Shown piece after piece: positions 16,916 through 26,052 of a stretch of 40,966 nucleotides of DNA. A model generated the notes under the pieces. It did no database searches and was not told where the DNA came from. It worked only from the letters and a program-made list of their open reading frames with translations. Origin of the DNA: Akkermansia muciniphila (GTDB taxonomy: Bacteria; Verrucomicrobiota; Verrucomicrobiia; Limisphaerales; SIBE01); contig CAMAWP010000021.1 in NCBI GenBank assembly GCA_945861765.1, positions 1 to 40,966 of the forward strand, in the 5' to 3' direction. The translations under genes were made by a program, and so were the position numbers. Every line of letters starts with the position of its first letter. The stretch's first letter is position 1.

Positions 16916-18328
16916 ATGGACCTTTCCTGTTTCGTGGCCGGAAAACAAATCACCTCTGAGCGAAAGCTCTCCGTCCTCAACCCGTATAACGGTCAACGAG
17001 CCGGCAGCGTTGCCTTGGCTGGGCGTGATCACACTGAGGCAGCCATCAAAGCGGCGTTGTCCGCTGGCGAACCCTTAACTCGCTTCGAGCGATCGACAAT
17101 ACTCGATCGTGCGCGCCAATTACTCGAAGAACGCCGGGAGGAGTTCGCACGGCTCATCACGTCTGAGTCCGGCCTTTGCATTCGCGAAACCCATTACGAG
17201 GTTGGTCGAGCAAGCGACGTGTTGCGGTTCGCTGCGATCGAGGCGCTGCGGGATGATGGCCAAAGCTTCTCCTGCGACATCTCGCCTCAAGGCAAGGCGC
17301 GGAAAATCTTTACTCTCCGCGAGCCCCTGTCATGCGCCGTGGCTATCACCCCATTCAATCATCCCCTCAATCAAGTCGCCCATAAGCTCGCCCCCGCCAT
17401 CGCCGCAGGCACGCCAATCATCTTGAAGCCGTCCGAGAAGACACCACTCACGGCCCTCAAGTTCGCGGAGCTGATCTACGAAGCTGGGCTGCCGGGGCCA
17501 ATGCTTAGCATGTTGCTCGGCCCCACTGCTGAGGTGGCCGAGTTGCTTGTCCGTGATCCCCGTGTCGAATTGGTGAGCTTTACGGGAAGCGTGGCGGTTG
17601 GGAAACGCATCGCCGAGACTGCCGGCTATAAAAAGCTCGTGCTCGAACTTGGCGGCAACGATCCTTTAATCGTCCTCGACGATGCCGACTTGGAGACCGC
17701 CGTCCATCTCGCGGCCGAAGGCTCTTTCCGCAATTCTGGCCAGCGCTGCACAGCCGTCAAACGAATCCTTGTCCATGAGAACATCGCGGGAGAATTCACA
17801 CGCCGCCTTGTGGCAAAGACGGGGGATTACAAGTGTGGCGATCCCCTCGACCCTGAAACCCGCGTTGGCACCGTCATTGATGAGGCAGCCGCCATCTATC
17901 TCGAAACTGTCGTGCAGGAAGCAGTCGGTTCGGGAGCCAAGGTGCTGATGGGTGGCAAGCGCCAAGGCGCTCAAATTCAACCGACGGTGATCGCGGATGT
18001 TCCGCGTGATTGCCGCATGATCCTGCTTGAATCCTTCGGTCCGCTCGCACCTATCGTTGTCGTTAAGGATTTGGATGACGCGATCGCGGTAGCCAACTCG
18101 ACGCCCTACGGCCTCAGTTCGGGAGTAGTCACGACGAACCTCAATAACGCGATCAAAGCGGTAAAGCGACTGCGCTGCGGCACTGTAAATATTAACGAAG
18201 TGCCCGGCTACCGCATTGAAAGCTCGCCGTTCGGGGGCATCAAAGACAGCGGACTTGGCATCAAGGAGGGCGTCATTGAAGCTATCAAATGCATGACCAC
18301 CGTGAAGACTTTCTCCCTGCCATGGTGA
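16916..18328 (+). CDS. phnY: Phosphonoacetaldehyde dehydrogenase
   Basis: This 470-residue NAD(P)-dependent aldehyde dehydrogenase is assigned to PhnY because of its position between phnA and the rest of the cluster. It oxidises phosphonoacetaldehyde (the PhnW product) to phosphonoacetate. Key residues are all present: Asn148 in TPFNHPLN, KPSEKTP at 171-177, FTGSVAVGK, the general base Glu244 in LELGGNDP, and the nucleophile Cys278 in SGQRCTAVKR. The end SPFGGIKDSGLGIKEGV is typical of this class. The 143 bases upstream hold no gene and could contain an internal promoter. By sequence alone another aldehyde substrate is possible; context makes PhnY most likely. Confidence 0.9.
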   Translation: MDLSCFVAGKQITSERKLSVLNPYNGQRAGSVALAGRDHTEAAIKAALSAGEPLTRFERSTILDRARQLLEERREEFARLITSESGLCIRETHYEVGRASDVLRFAAIEALRDDGQSFSCDISPQGKARKIFTLREPLSCAVAITPFNHPLNQVAHKLAPAIAAGTPIILKPSEKTPLTALKFAELIYEAGLPGPMLSMLLGPTAEVAELLVRDPRVELVSFTGSVAVGKRIAETAGYKKLVLELGGNDPLIVLDDADLETAVHLAAEGSFRNSGQRCTAVKRILVHENIAGEFTRRLVAKTGDYKCGDPLDPETRVGTVIDEAAAIYLETVVQEAVGSGAKVLMGGKRQGAQIQPTVIADVPRDCRMILLESFGPLAPIVVVKDLDDAIAVANSTPYGLSSGVVTTNLNNAIKAVKRLRCGTVNINEVPGYRIESSPFGGIKDSGLGIKEGVIEAIKCMTTVKTFSLPW

Positions 18329-18367
18329 CCTGGACACTTCGCCAAGGGTGTGTTCTCATCCACGGTA

Positions 18368-19987
18368 ATGACAAATCGAAAGAGATTCACCGGCTCCAAA
18401 ACACTGGCTGCTTGCTGCGCGCTCTTATCGAGTTCGCTGTTCGGATCTGCCGCAGACCAGCCTCAGTGGGGCCATGCTTGGTCTCGCAACATGATTTCAG
18501 AGGAGAAAAATCTGGCTGAGGCGTTCGACCCGAAGACTGGTAAGAACATCAGATGGACCGCAAAGATTGGAACCGAAACACATTCGACGCCCGTAGTGGC
18601 AGGCGGACGGGTGTTCATTGGCACCAACAACGGAGAACCTCGCGATCCCAAACACCAGGGTGATCGCGGTGTGTTGATGTGCTTCGACGAGAAGAAAGGC
18701 GATCTGCTGTGGCAGCTAGTTGTCCCCAAGCGCGAGGAGGATCCTTACCACGATTGGCCGAAGAGTGGGATCTCATCGCCTGCCACAGTCGAGGGGGACC
18801 GCGTTTATGTCGTCAGCAACCGCGGTGAGGTGATGTGCCTGGACGTGCGCGGAATGGCGAACGGCAATGACGGCCCTTACCACGACGAAAGCGTTCACAT
18901 GACACCGCGCGGGACCAACGCTCCGCCTCAACCGCTTCAGGTCGGCCCCTTGGACGCGGATATCATCTGGATTTTCGACCTCACGTCCGGCGCTGGCATT
19001 TGGTCGCACGACGCCGCGCACAGCTCCATCCTCATTCAAGGACAACACCTCTATCTCAATAGCGGTACTGGTGTGGACAACACGCACAAGCGCATTCGCA
19101 CGCCGGATGCGCCAAGTCTCGTCGTGCTCGACAAAGCCACTGGACTCCTCGTGGCGCGGGACGACGAGCACATTGCGCCGAACGTCTTCCATTGCACTTG
19201 GTCAGCGCCGTCGTTGGGCGAAGTCAACGATCACCCTTTGATTTTCTTCGCGGGCGGCAACGGCGTGGTTTACTCGTTCGACCTCATTGACCAGAGCAGC
19301 CGGCGTGAAGCGGGGCTTCCCGGAAAAGTTGAGACCCAAGACCTGAAACCCGGCGCTGAGAAGATAACTCCACAATCAGCTCCCACGTCTGTCGGCAGCA
19401 ACGTGCTCAAACTAAAGAAAGTCTGGCAATTTGATTTCGATCCCACGGCGCCAAAAGAAGACGTGCATCGCTTCAACAGCAACCGCCGTGAAAGTCCAAG
19501 CAATATCTATGGCATGCCGGTCTTCTTTCGAAACCGCATTTATGTCGCAGGCGGCGGCGACCTTTTCTGGGGCAAGAATGAAGCGTGGCTAAAATGTATT
19601 GACGCGACGAAGACCGGTGACATTACGCGGTCTGGTGAAATCTGGTCCTATCCTCTCGATCGGCATGTCATGTCCACCCCCGCAGTTCACGACGGGCTTG
19701 TGTTCATCGCTGACTGTGGGCGCAAGGTTCATTGCGTGGACGCCCAAACGGGCAAGCCCTATTGGACGCACGAGATCAAAGGCGATGTCTGGGCCTCGCC
19801 GCTCGCAGCCGATGGCAAAGTGTACTTGGGGACGCGCAGCGGCGAATTCTGGGTTTTCGCCGCAAGCAAAGAGAAGCGCATTCTAAGTTTCATCGAACTC
19901 GGAAGTCCTATCAGTGCCACAGTCACTGCTGCCAATGGCGTGATCTACGTCGCCACGATGACTCATGTTTACGCGATTCAACCATGA
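18368..19987 (+). CDS. Exported PQQ-binding-like beta-propeller protein
   Basis: This 539-residue protein starts at ATG 18368, with GTG 18350 as an alternative, and has a signal peptide ending near GSAAD (about residue 30). Repeated blades of the PQQ/BamB type follow, for example ETHSTPVVAGGRVFIGTNNGEP, GISSPATVEGDRVYVVSNRGEVMCLD, AVHDGLVFIADCGRKVHCVDAQTG, and ASPLAADGKVYLGTRSGEFWVF. It has no obvious dehydrogenase metal motif, so it may be a non-enzymatic propeller as often found in this phylum. It lies 39 bases after phnY on the same strand and may be the last gene of the operon. A role in phosphonate use is unproven. Confidence 0.78.
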   Translation: MTNRKRFTGSKTLAACCALLSSSLFGSAADQPQWGHAWSRNMISEEKNLAEAFDPKTGKNIRWTAKIGTETHSTPVVAGGRVFIGTNNGEPRDPKHQGDRGVLMCFDEKKGDLLWQLVVPKREEDPYHDWPKSGISSPATVEGDRVYVVSNRGEVMCLDVRGMANGNDGPYHDESVHMTPRGTNAPPQPLQVGPLDADIIWIFDLTSGAGIWSHDAAHSSILIQGQHLYLNSGTGVDNTHKRIRTPDAPSLVVLDKATGLLVARDDEHIAPNVFHCTWSAPSLGEVNDHPLIFFAGGNGVVYSFDLIDQSSRREAGLPGKVETQDLKPGAEKITPQSAPTSVGSNVLKLKKVWQFDFDPTAPKEDVHRFNSNRRESPSNIYGMPVFFRNRIYVAGGGDLFWGKNEAWLKCIDATKTGDITRSGEIWSYPLDRHVMSTPAVHDGLVFIADCGRKVHCVDAQTGKPYWTHEIKGDVWASPLAADGKVYLGTRSGEFWVFAASKEKRILSFIELGSPISATVTAANGVIYVATMTHVYAIQP

Positions 19988-20038
19988 TGCTCGCGCCGCG
20001 ATGAACGAGTAAGAAGACCTGCTGCGCGTCTCCCGCTT

Positions 20039-21439
20039 TCAACGCTTTCTATCGAGCGCACGCGCGATGACTTCCATCAGCCGGGATTCGCTGCCAGGCG
20101 CGACCCAGCACCAGTCACCAAGGTTGGTGTCGCTTTCTGCGACGTGCTTCTCCGTTGGAATGTAGCCGGTGGCACCGTCGCCATAACCTGCCACGCAAAC
20201 GAAGGAGCCGGGCCGCGTTCGCTGCGCCGCGAGCTGGTATTCGACGTAAGCTTCGCCCGGCAGCAAGAGCATTTGCGCGAAGCCAAAGTCGATCGCCGGA
20301 ACTTCGATGGCGCGCCCACTTGCCACACGCAGCCGCCAACTCAATCCCATGGCCGCCAGGCATTGTTGGAACGGTTTGGTCTCAGTCTGCAGTTTGCTTT
20401 CGAGGTCAGCGACAGTGAAGCCGACGCCGTCGCGCGGCTCAAGGCGCAAAGGGATGACGCGAAAATCAAAATCGGTAACCGCGTGCCGTGTGGTGTTGCG
20501 CCAAGCAGCGGCCGTCGCCTGATAGAGGCGCTCGGCAAGCACAGGACGATTTTCGCGCGCACCGTTATTGTATTTGCCTGCGGTCACATTGCCGCTGCAG
20601 CCAGAACAGTAGATTTGTTCTGTTCCAGGCGTCTCGAGCTGCCGACGACGCCGGGCGATCCCGGGGAAATCGGCCGAGACTTCACCCCCGCCATAGTAGC
20701 TCATCGGATGAACGGCGTAGAAACTGACCGCGGCGAGCGCTTCCTCGCCGTTCCAGAAGCTGAGCGTCTTGAGCCAGGGATCAATCAATCCTTCGTCGGC
20801 CTCGATGGCAGACTCATTGCGTGAGCTGCTGGTGCGATCAAAATGCACGCGGCCATCGGATGTCAGATAGCGGCGATTGGAAGCGAGCTTGTCCACCTTA
20901 GCCTCGCCTGTGCCAACGTGGGTCAGGCGCCTCGCGCGCGGCAAGCTTTTACGGAGGGCCTGCGCGACCGACTGAACTGCCCGCTCGTGAAAATCCAAAT
21001 CGCAGACTGTTCCCACAAGCCCACGGCTGCGCAGGATACGCTCGGCTTCAAGATCGGCGACGGGCGCGTCGTGTTGGTGAACGGTGGAAATCATCACGCA
21101 CTCGGGCCGTGTGCCAGCAGCTTCGGCGAGCACCTCCTGCCACCGAGCATAAGCGTCATTGCGGATCTCGCACCAGTCCACGGAGACGAACACGACCGGG
21201 GCGTGGTGGCTGAACAGCACAAACCCATGCGCGTCGAGCGGATCAGCGATGCTCTTCGACAACCACGATCCGCCCATCATCCCATGCCTGAGCGGGACCG
21301 TCACATCGGCCCTAAAGATGGCGAGGCGGAGCGTCCCGCCTCGTGGCGTCATGCACCCAGGAAACGCCGCGGTGCCAGCGACAAGCGAACCCATCCGGGT
21401 GAATGCGGCGCGACGTGAAATGACTGACGTCTGGTTCAT
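20039..21439 (-). CDS. Tat-exported neutral-ceramidase-like protein
   Basis: This 466-residue protein starts with a twin-arginine signal (ISRRAAFTRMGS) that also contains a possible lipobox-like GCM. The N-terminal neutral/alkaline ceramidase domain is clear: FRADVTVPLRHGMMGG, DPLDAHGFVLF, VVFVSVDWCEIR, and the metal-binding STVHQHDAPV. In characterised ceramidases the nucleophile lies in GDVSPN; here the equivalent reads SGNVTAGKYNNG, with Thr in place of Ser. Full ceramidases have over 600 residues, so this is a shortened version lacking the C-terminal Ig-like domain. Many Planctomycetes and Verrucomicrobia encode such proteins with unknown substrates. It is convergent with the PQQ-type gene. 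Confidence 0.78.
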   Translation of the reverse strand: MNQTSVISRRAAFTRMGSLVAGTAAFPGCMTPRGGTLRLAIFRADVTVPLRHGMMGGSWLSKSIADPLDAHGFVLFSHHAPVVFVSVDWCEIRNDAYARWQEVLAEAAGTRPECVMISTVHQHDAPVADLEAERILRSRGLVGTVCDLDFHERAVQSVAQALRKSLPRARRLTHVGTGEAKVDKLASNRRYLTSDGRVHFDRTSSSRNESAIEADEGLIDPWLKTLSFWNGEEALAAVSFYAVHPMSYYGGGEVSADFPGIARRRRQLETPGTEQIYCSGCSGNVTAGKYNNGARENRPVLAERLYQATAAAWRNTTRHAVTDFDFRVIPLRLEPRDGVGFTVADLESKLQTETKPFQQCLAAMGLSWRLRVASGRAIEVPAIDFGFAQMLLLPGEAYVEYQLAAQRTRPGSFVCVAGYGDGATGYIPTEKHVAESDTNLGDWCWVAPGSESRLMEVIARALDRKR

Positions 21440-21466
21440 GGAGATATGGTTAAGGCTTCGCCGCTG

Positions 21467-22624
21467 TTAGAGAGGAAAGAGACGTTCAATCCACCGGACG
21501 AGCCAGGCGTTGACGACGGTGAACCACCAGAGGACAATTGGTTTCCCGGCAAAAATCCAGGTCGTTGCTGCCACCGCGATATAAGGTCCGTAAGGGAGTC
21601 GGCTCGACCAGGCTTGTTTCTTCAAAGCAACCAAAGCCAAACCGACGAAAGCCCCAAGGACCGCGCTGAGCATCAGAGAGAAAATCACGGCTTGCCAACC
21701 GAGGAACGCGCCGATAGCTGCCATGAACTTGACATCGCCGAGCCCCATCGCTTCGCGCGGGATCACGATCTGATCAGTGACGACTTCCATGTGAAAAACC
21801 TCTTCCGGGTTGAAGGTGTCCTCACCAATTCTGAGCAGGCTGGGACTGAGCCTAACCGAGACATTGGCGTAGCAACGGTCGATCAACTCGATGGTTTTGG
21901 CCTCAAAAATAATGACATCGCTCTTGCGGTAGAAGACATCTTCGTAGGCGATTTCCTCGCCCGGTAACCGGAACGTGGTTTCAGTAAAGACGACTTTGGT
22001 GTTCGGCTCCAAATTAAACTTTTGCCGGCCAAACATTAGTTTTCCAAGTCGCAGAATAGAATAGATCAGTCCACCGCCGACCGCTATTCCAAGGAAGCTT
22101 TGGCGGAGTGCCAACGCGGTCGAAGGCAGAGCACCGGTGAACAGATCCGTATGAAGCGCCGGAACCGCTGCGGAGCACAAAAACCCGGCAGCGACTCCTC
22201 CGAGCGTAATTTGATCCGGGATGATGAAGTGCTCGAAGTCGATGAACGTCGCAACGATGAACCCAGAAAGTAGGAGGCAAAAAGCCAGCACGAGAGAGGT
22301 CGACCGATCGCCATGGACAACCCAGGTGGACAGAAAAATGACGCCGGTTAACAGCTCGACGAGAAAGTAACGAAATGAAATCGGTGCTCGGCAATTGGAG
22401 CATTTCCCACGGAGCAGCAGCCAGGTAAAGATCGGGATGTTGCGATACCAGGGGATCGCGTAGTTGCAATGAGGACAGTGAGAAGGCGGGGAGACAATGC
22501 TTTCTCCACAAGGCATTCTGTGAATGCAGACATTCAAAAAGCTACCAACGATACAGCCGAGAGCGAAGAAAACCACGGACCAGAAGCTGAAAGGGACCGC
22601 AGCCCAGGTTTGCGGGTCAAACAT
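21467..22624 (-). CDS. Prepilin peptidase with an internal extra domain
   Basis: This 385-residue membrane aspartic protease (GspO/PilD type) removes the leader of type IV prepilins and pseudopilins and N-methylates the new end. The start is ATG 22624. Visible features are the cytoplasmic zinc-type pair CPHC (50-53) and CSNC (75-78), Asp129 in ATFIDFEHFIIPD, and GLGD (294-297) with the second catalytic Asp. About 95 residues (195-290), charged and beta-rich, separate the last conserved membrane segments; most prepilin peptidases have 230-290 residues and lack this. Its likely substrates include the two pseudopilins in this window. The next gene upstream on the same strand is aroE. Confidence 0.9.
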   Translation of the reverse strand: MFDPQTWAAVPFSFWSVVFFALGCIVGSFLNVCIHRMPCGESIVSPPSHCPHCNYAIPWYRNIPIFTWLLLRGKCSNCRAPISFRYFLVELLTGVIFLSTWVVHGDRSTSLVLAFCLLLSGFIVATFIDFEHFIIPDQITLGGVAAGFLCSAAVPALHTDLFTGALPSTALALRQSFLGIAVGGGLIYSILRLGKLMFGRQKFNLEPNTKVVFTETTFRLPGEEIAYEDVFYRKSDVIIFEAKTIELIDRCYANVSVRLSPSLLRIGEDTFNPEEVFHMEVVTDQIVIPREAMGLGDVKFMAAIGAFLGWQAVIFSLMLSAVLGAFVGLALVALKKQAWSSRLPYGPYIAVAATTWIFAGKPIVLWWFTVVNAWLVRWIERLFPL

Positions 22625-22740
22625 ACGGAAAAGCCGGGAGGCTAGAGGAGACAAGCGCGAGACTATTGGCAATAATCGATAGGTTTAGCGGGACGATTAG
22701 GATGCGCCGCACCGATCGCTGATCGCCTGTTGACTCAGGC

Positions 22741-23667
22741 TTATTGCTTTCCATAAACATCCCTTTCCAGCGCTTGTCGCATGACATCGATGGGCGCTGT
22801 CTGACCCGACCACAATTCAAGCGCGCGCGCGCCCTGATACAGTAGCATTCCCAATCCGTTGGCCGTGCGACAACCCGCACGTTTGGCCGCTCGAAGGAAT
22901 TTGGTTTCCGCTGGACGATAGACCATATCGTATGCAGCGGCAGCCTTGCCGAGTGGAAATCGGTCTTCATCGAGAGGCAAAGCGTCGTCGGCCTTGAGAC
23001 CGAGCGATGTCGCGTTCAGCACCAAATCGACAGCGGTTTCCGGATAACCGGTGCGGACGTTAACCGCCGGAAAACGCTGTTGAATCTCCCTTTCGACCTC
23101 TTGGGCTTTCGCGACCGTCCGATTGACCAGGAATAGATTCTTCACACCTTCGGATGCCATCTTGAGAGCCGCAGTCCGCCCAGCACCTCCCGCTCCCAGA
23201 AGCACAACGGAAGCGCCTCGTAAACCGAACGAAAGATCTTCCCGCAAAGATTGGATGATCGCGTCCGCATCGGTATTAAAACCTTGGCTGCGAATCCCTC
23301 GCACTTCTTCTGCAGGAAAGTTGCCGAGCGGTTCCCATTCATTGTTTTGGTTGAGCGCCTCAAAGCGGATCGTGTTCACGGCTCCCCATGTTTTGGCGGA
23401 CTCGTCGAGCTTGTCCACCATATCCACAGCGAGCAGTTTGTGGGGAAGCGTCAAGTTTAGGCCGATGAATTTCATCATCTTGGCTCCCTCGATGGCGGCT
23501 TTCAAATCATCCGGATGAACATCACAAGCGAGGTAACACCAGTTCCGGCCTAGAGTTGCAATGCCAGCGTTCTGCATGGCCGGGGAGGCCGAGTGCTTGA
23601 TCGGATGGCCCAACACGGCGCAATAGCGGGTCGCGGCAGTGATTATTTGTGCGATGGCACCAGACAC
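22741..23667 (-). CDS. aroE: Shikimate dehydrogenase
   Basis: This protein of about 308 residues reduces 3-dehydroshikimate to shikimate with NADPH in the common aromatic amino-acid pathway. Evident motifs are CAVLGHPIKHSASPAMQN (substrate serines), FIGLNLTLPHK with the catalytic Lys, GAVNTI, the dinucleotide site LLGAGGAGRT, and the C-terminal PAETKFLRAAKRAGCRTANGLGMLLYQGA. The start is uncertain: the frame stays open to a TTG at 23709, and I prefer GTG 23667 because it leaves a short leader before the first conserved strand. The gene is followed on the same strand by the prepilin peptidase after 116 bases. Confidence 0.9.
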   Translation of the reverse strand: MSGAIAQIITAATRYCAVLGHPIKHSASPAMQNAGIATLGRNWCYLACDVHPDDLKAAIEGAKMMKFIGLNLTLPHKLLAVDMVDKLDESAKTWGAVNTIRFEALNQNNEWEPLGNFPAEEVRGIRSQGFNTDADAIIQSLREDLSFGLRGASVVLLGAGGAGRTAALKMASEGVKNLFLVNRTVAKAQEVEREIQQRFPAVNVRTGYPETAVDLVLNATSLGLKADDALPLDEDRFPLGKAAAAYDMVYRPAETKFLRAAKRAGCRTANGLGMLLYQGARALELWSGQTAPIDVMRQALERDVYGKQ

Positions 23668-23876
23668 GCGCGGGAGAATAGAGACGAAACCCGGAGGATC
23701 AAAGATCAAAGTTCCGATTCCGGTTCTGACGACCGGCAGGCGGGTGAGGATGCAGGCTGAACTAAGACTGGAACCTTTCGAGGGCGAGAGGAGTGAGCAA
23801 AGGATGATTCACCTCAGCGGCCCTGACCCAGGATTTACTCAGTCGAAGCTTCTGTGAACTCAACTCCTCCGATGGA

Positions 23877-24698
23877 TCAAGGTGGCCAAGGCGCGTCGTC
23901 CTTCATCGGAGCTGAGGTTCTGACCTGTATCCAGGGGACATCGCGAGGTCCTTTTGGACTGGACACAATCTTCCTCGAGAGCGTATCGGGGTCCTTCCAT
24001 TTCCTAATTTCGCCGTGACCGTCAGCAAAGGAAAAGCCGCAAGCGCCGTTATGATAGTTGGCGGGCATGTTGCCCCAGGCACCCTTCACGTCCACCAGCA
24101 CAAGGAAGTAACCGTCATCGATGGCATCGGGGTGCTCATCTAGAAAGACAAACGCTTGTGACGGGGAAGGGTTCACAATGTCTGAATATTTCCGATAGGT
24201 ATAGAATTTGGTTTTGATAAGGTCCGTGTACCAGCTATTGCCATTCATGTTCCCGTTCATCGAGATGCTGCGCACTCGCGGGTAAACCTTGGCACCGATC
24301 TTGGCGGTGCTCTTGTCGGCAGGACATTTATAGATTTCCAGGGATTGATTATAGTTCCACAACATTCCTCTTGGCGCTTTGATGAGGTTCACGTTGGTGG
24401 CGTCCTGAGCTGTCGGTAGCCAGCCTTCGATCCACCCGATCTGCGCGCCTGTGCCATTGGGAACGAGCTTATCGGTGTTTTCATCCGCGTATAAATACCA
24501 GGCGAGCTGGAGCTGCTTCAGATTATTCATGCAGGCAATGCCTTGAGCTTTGGTCTTGGATTTGGCAAGGGCTGGCAGAAGCATGCCGGCGAGAATTGCT
24601 ATGATCGCAATGACCACGAGAAGTTCGATCAAAGTAAAGGCCCGCCGACCCAGTGGTTTGGCCGTGAATACACCAAGATTGGAATCAAACGTTTTCAT
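23877..24698 (-). CDS. Second pseudopilin-like protein with H-X9-DG tail
   Basis: This 273-residue protein is a paralogue of the one at 7830-8660. It has a short leader ending GRRA, then [13 protein letters not shown] (residues 21-33) and the shared sequence [16 protein letters not shown]. The middle carries [13 protein letters not shown] and VRSISMNG, and the end [23 protein letters not shown]. The residue before Phe is Ala, not Gly, but Ala is tolerated by prepilin peptidases. It is probably a secretion-system pseudopilin or pilus-like subunit. The prepilin peptidase and aroE lie downstream on the same strand, about 170 bases away. Confidence 0.85.
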   Translation of the reverse strand: MKTFDSNLGVFTAKPLGRRAFTLIELLVVIAIIAILAGMLLPALAKSKTKAQGIACMNNLKQLQLAWYLYADENTDKLVPNGTGAQIGWIEGWLPTAQDATNVNLIKAPRGMLWNYNQSLEIYKCPADKSTAKIGAKVYPRVRSISMNGNMNGNSWYTDLIKTKFYTYRKYSDIVNPSPSQAFVFLDEHPDAIDDGYFLVLVDVKGAWGNMPANYHNGACGFSFADGHGEIRKWKDPDTLSRKIVSSPKGPRDVPWIQVRTSAPMKDDAPWPP

Positions 24699-25270
24699 AG
24701 TATTTCATTGTTGGGGACCGAATGGCGCCCCTGCCGCAAGCGTGTTAACTCGGAGCCGCCTCAGAGCTTCCCAATAATTTCATGTGAAGGCCTGCCAGTC
24801 CAACAAGCCAGTTGGTCTCGTCCAACTTTCACCCAGGCTCGGAGGCGCTGTCGTCGGATGAAAAACGATCGCGACAGACTGAGGGCACCCGAGCAGCGCG
24901 ATGTCGAAATCTTGAGGTGCGTTCATGGGATTCTCCTTGGGAAGCTACCACTTGAGATTTCGTTTCCAAGGAAATTTTGGCTCAAGTTTAGAAGCGATTG
25001 CCATGTCGAAGGTTCTCACCGATTAGTCGAGCCTCAAGTTGGCCTACACCGTCTGAGCGATCAGTGTTGATCCGCTGATTCGACAAGAGCTTGGGAAGGG
25101 AACCACGAAGCAAACGAAGCTAACCTAAGTATAAAGAGGCTCGGACAGGGACGAATTAGCAGTCTGAGCACATGGAAACGCCATGAATGTGGCCTAGTTT
25201 CCAGAGCAGTCCTGCCGGAGACAGCCGCGCGTCGTTCACGCGGCGAGCAGACAATAGGCTGTGTTCGATT
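24699..25270. other. 572-base region without a confident gene
   Basis: This stretch lies between the pseudopilin gene start and the IF-1 gene end. Open frames are short and unlike known proteins. I see a small imperfect hairpin around 25174-25202 (GGAAACGCC with GGC and GTTTCC) and a GC-rich one, GCCGCG (25224-25229) with CGCGGC (25239-25244), downstream of IF-1. Neither has a strong T-run. The promoter of the pseudopilin gene should lie at the left end. No tRNA-like cloverleaf was recognised. Confidence 0.5.
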
Positions 25271-25486
25271 TCAACCCAAGCGCCAGACAATGCGCGCCTT
25301 GTTCAAATCGTACGGCGACATTTCCAGTTTCACACGGTCCCCGGCCGTAAGGCGGACCCATCGCTTGCGCATCTTTCCGCAAATAGTGGCGAGCACCAGG
25401 TGTTTGTTGTTCAACTCGACCCGAAACATCGTCCCTGGTAGCACCGTATGGATGCGGCCTTCCACTTCAATTGGCTCTTCTTTCAT
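25271..25486 (-). CDS. infA: Translation initiation factor IF-1
   Basis: This 71-residue protein matches bacterial IF-1 across its whole length: [67 protein letters not shown], split here as the OB-fold with strands beginning [27 protein letters not shown], and [13 protein letters not shown]. Confidence 0.93.
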   Translation of the reverse strand: MKEEPIEVEGRIHTVLPGTMFRVELNNKHLVLATICGKMRKRWVRLTAGDRVKLEMSPYDLNKARIVWRLG

Positions 25487-25559
25487 GGGCTAATTTAATG
25501 CCGACAACCGGCCTGCAACCGTAGGCCACTATCCCATAAACCGGCTCATGGAATATAGC

Positions 25560-25597
25560 CAAAAGACAAAACGAGGCCCGGCACCCGCCGGGCCTCG
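25560..25597 (-). terminator. Intrinsic terminator after the RRM gene
   Basis: CGAGGCCCGGC (25572-25582) and GCCGGGCCTCG (25587-25597) form an 11-bp perfect stem with a four-base loop. Read on the minus strand the stem is followed by TTTTGTCTTTT, so it is a good intrinsic terminator for the RRM gene and separates it from infA. Confidence 0.85.
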
Positions 25598-25616
25598 ATC
25601 CATCGTCGCTGTAAAA

Positions 25617-25940
25617 TCAATAGCGATTGCGTCCGCCGCTGAATTCGCGACGTGAACCGCCGCCACCGCCACCGCCACCGCCCGTGCGCTCTTCGCGCGG
25701 CTTGGCGATGTTGACCGTCAGGTTGCGACCATCCACAGAAGCGCCGTTCAGGGCTTCGATAGCCTTTTGCGCTTCCTCGGCTGTGCTCATGGTGACGAAG
25801 CCGAAGCCACGTGGGCGACCGCTCATACGATCCATCATCAGGTTGGCCTCTACGACGGTGCCGTGCGCGGCAAAGGCGTCCTGGAGGTCGTTCTCGGTTG
25901 TATTGAAGGAAAGATTTCCAACAAATAATTTCGTGTTCAT
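25617..25940 (-). CDS. Single-RRM RNA-binding protein with glycine-rich tail
   Basis: This 107-residue protein is one RNA-recognition motif (residues 3-80) plus a short tail. RNP2 is KLFVGNL (residues 4-10) and RNP1 is RGFGFVTM (about residues 44-51), and the tail has a run of nine Gly followed by an Arg-rich end. Bacterial homologues (Rbp type, well known in cyanobacteria and common in Verrucomicrobia) bind RNA and are often linked to cold or stress adaptation. The region just upstream is A+T-rich, with TATAAAA about ten bases before the ATG. An intrinsic terminator follows 20 bases after the stop. Confidence 0.92.
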   Translation of the reverse strand: MNTKLFVGNLSFNTTENDLQDAFAAHGTVVEANLMMDRMSGRPRGFGFVTMSTAEEAQKAIEALNGASVDGRNLTVNIAKPREERTGGGGGGGGGSRREFSGGRNRY

Positions 25941-26052
25941 ATAATGTTTTATACTGTCTAGCTAACCTTTGCTTTCTCCAGACCGTTCCCGACCATCGGG
26001 TTTAAAATCATCACTGAACCGAGTTCACCTGAAGATTCACCATGCCTTGAAA

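Noticed and set aside
24699-25270. Possible tRNA or structured RNA near the small hairpins
   Set aside because: No cloverleaf, anticodon arm or known riboswitch core could be drawn.
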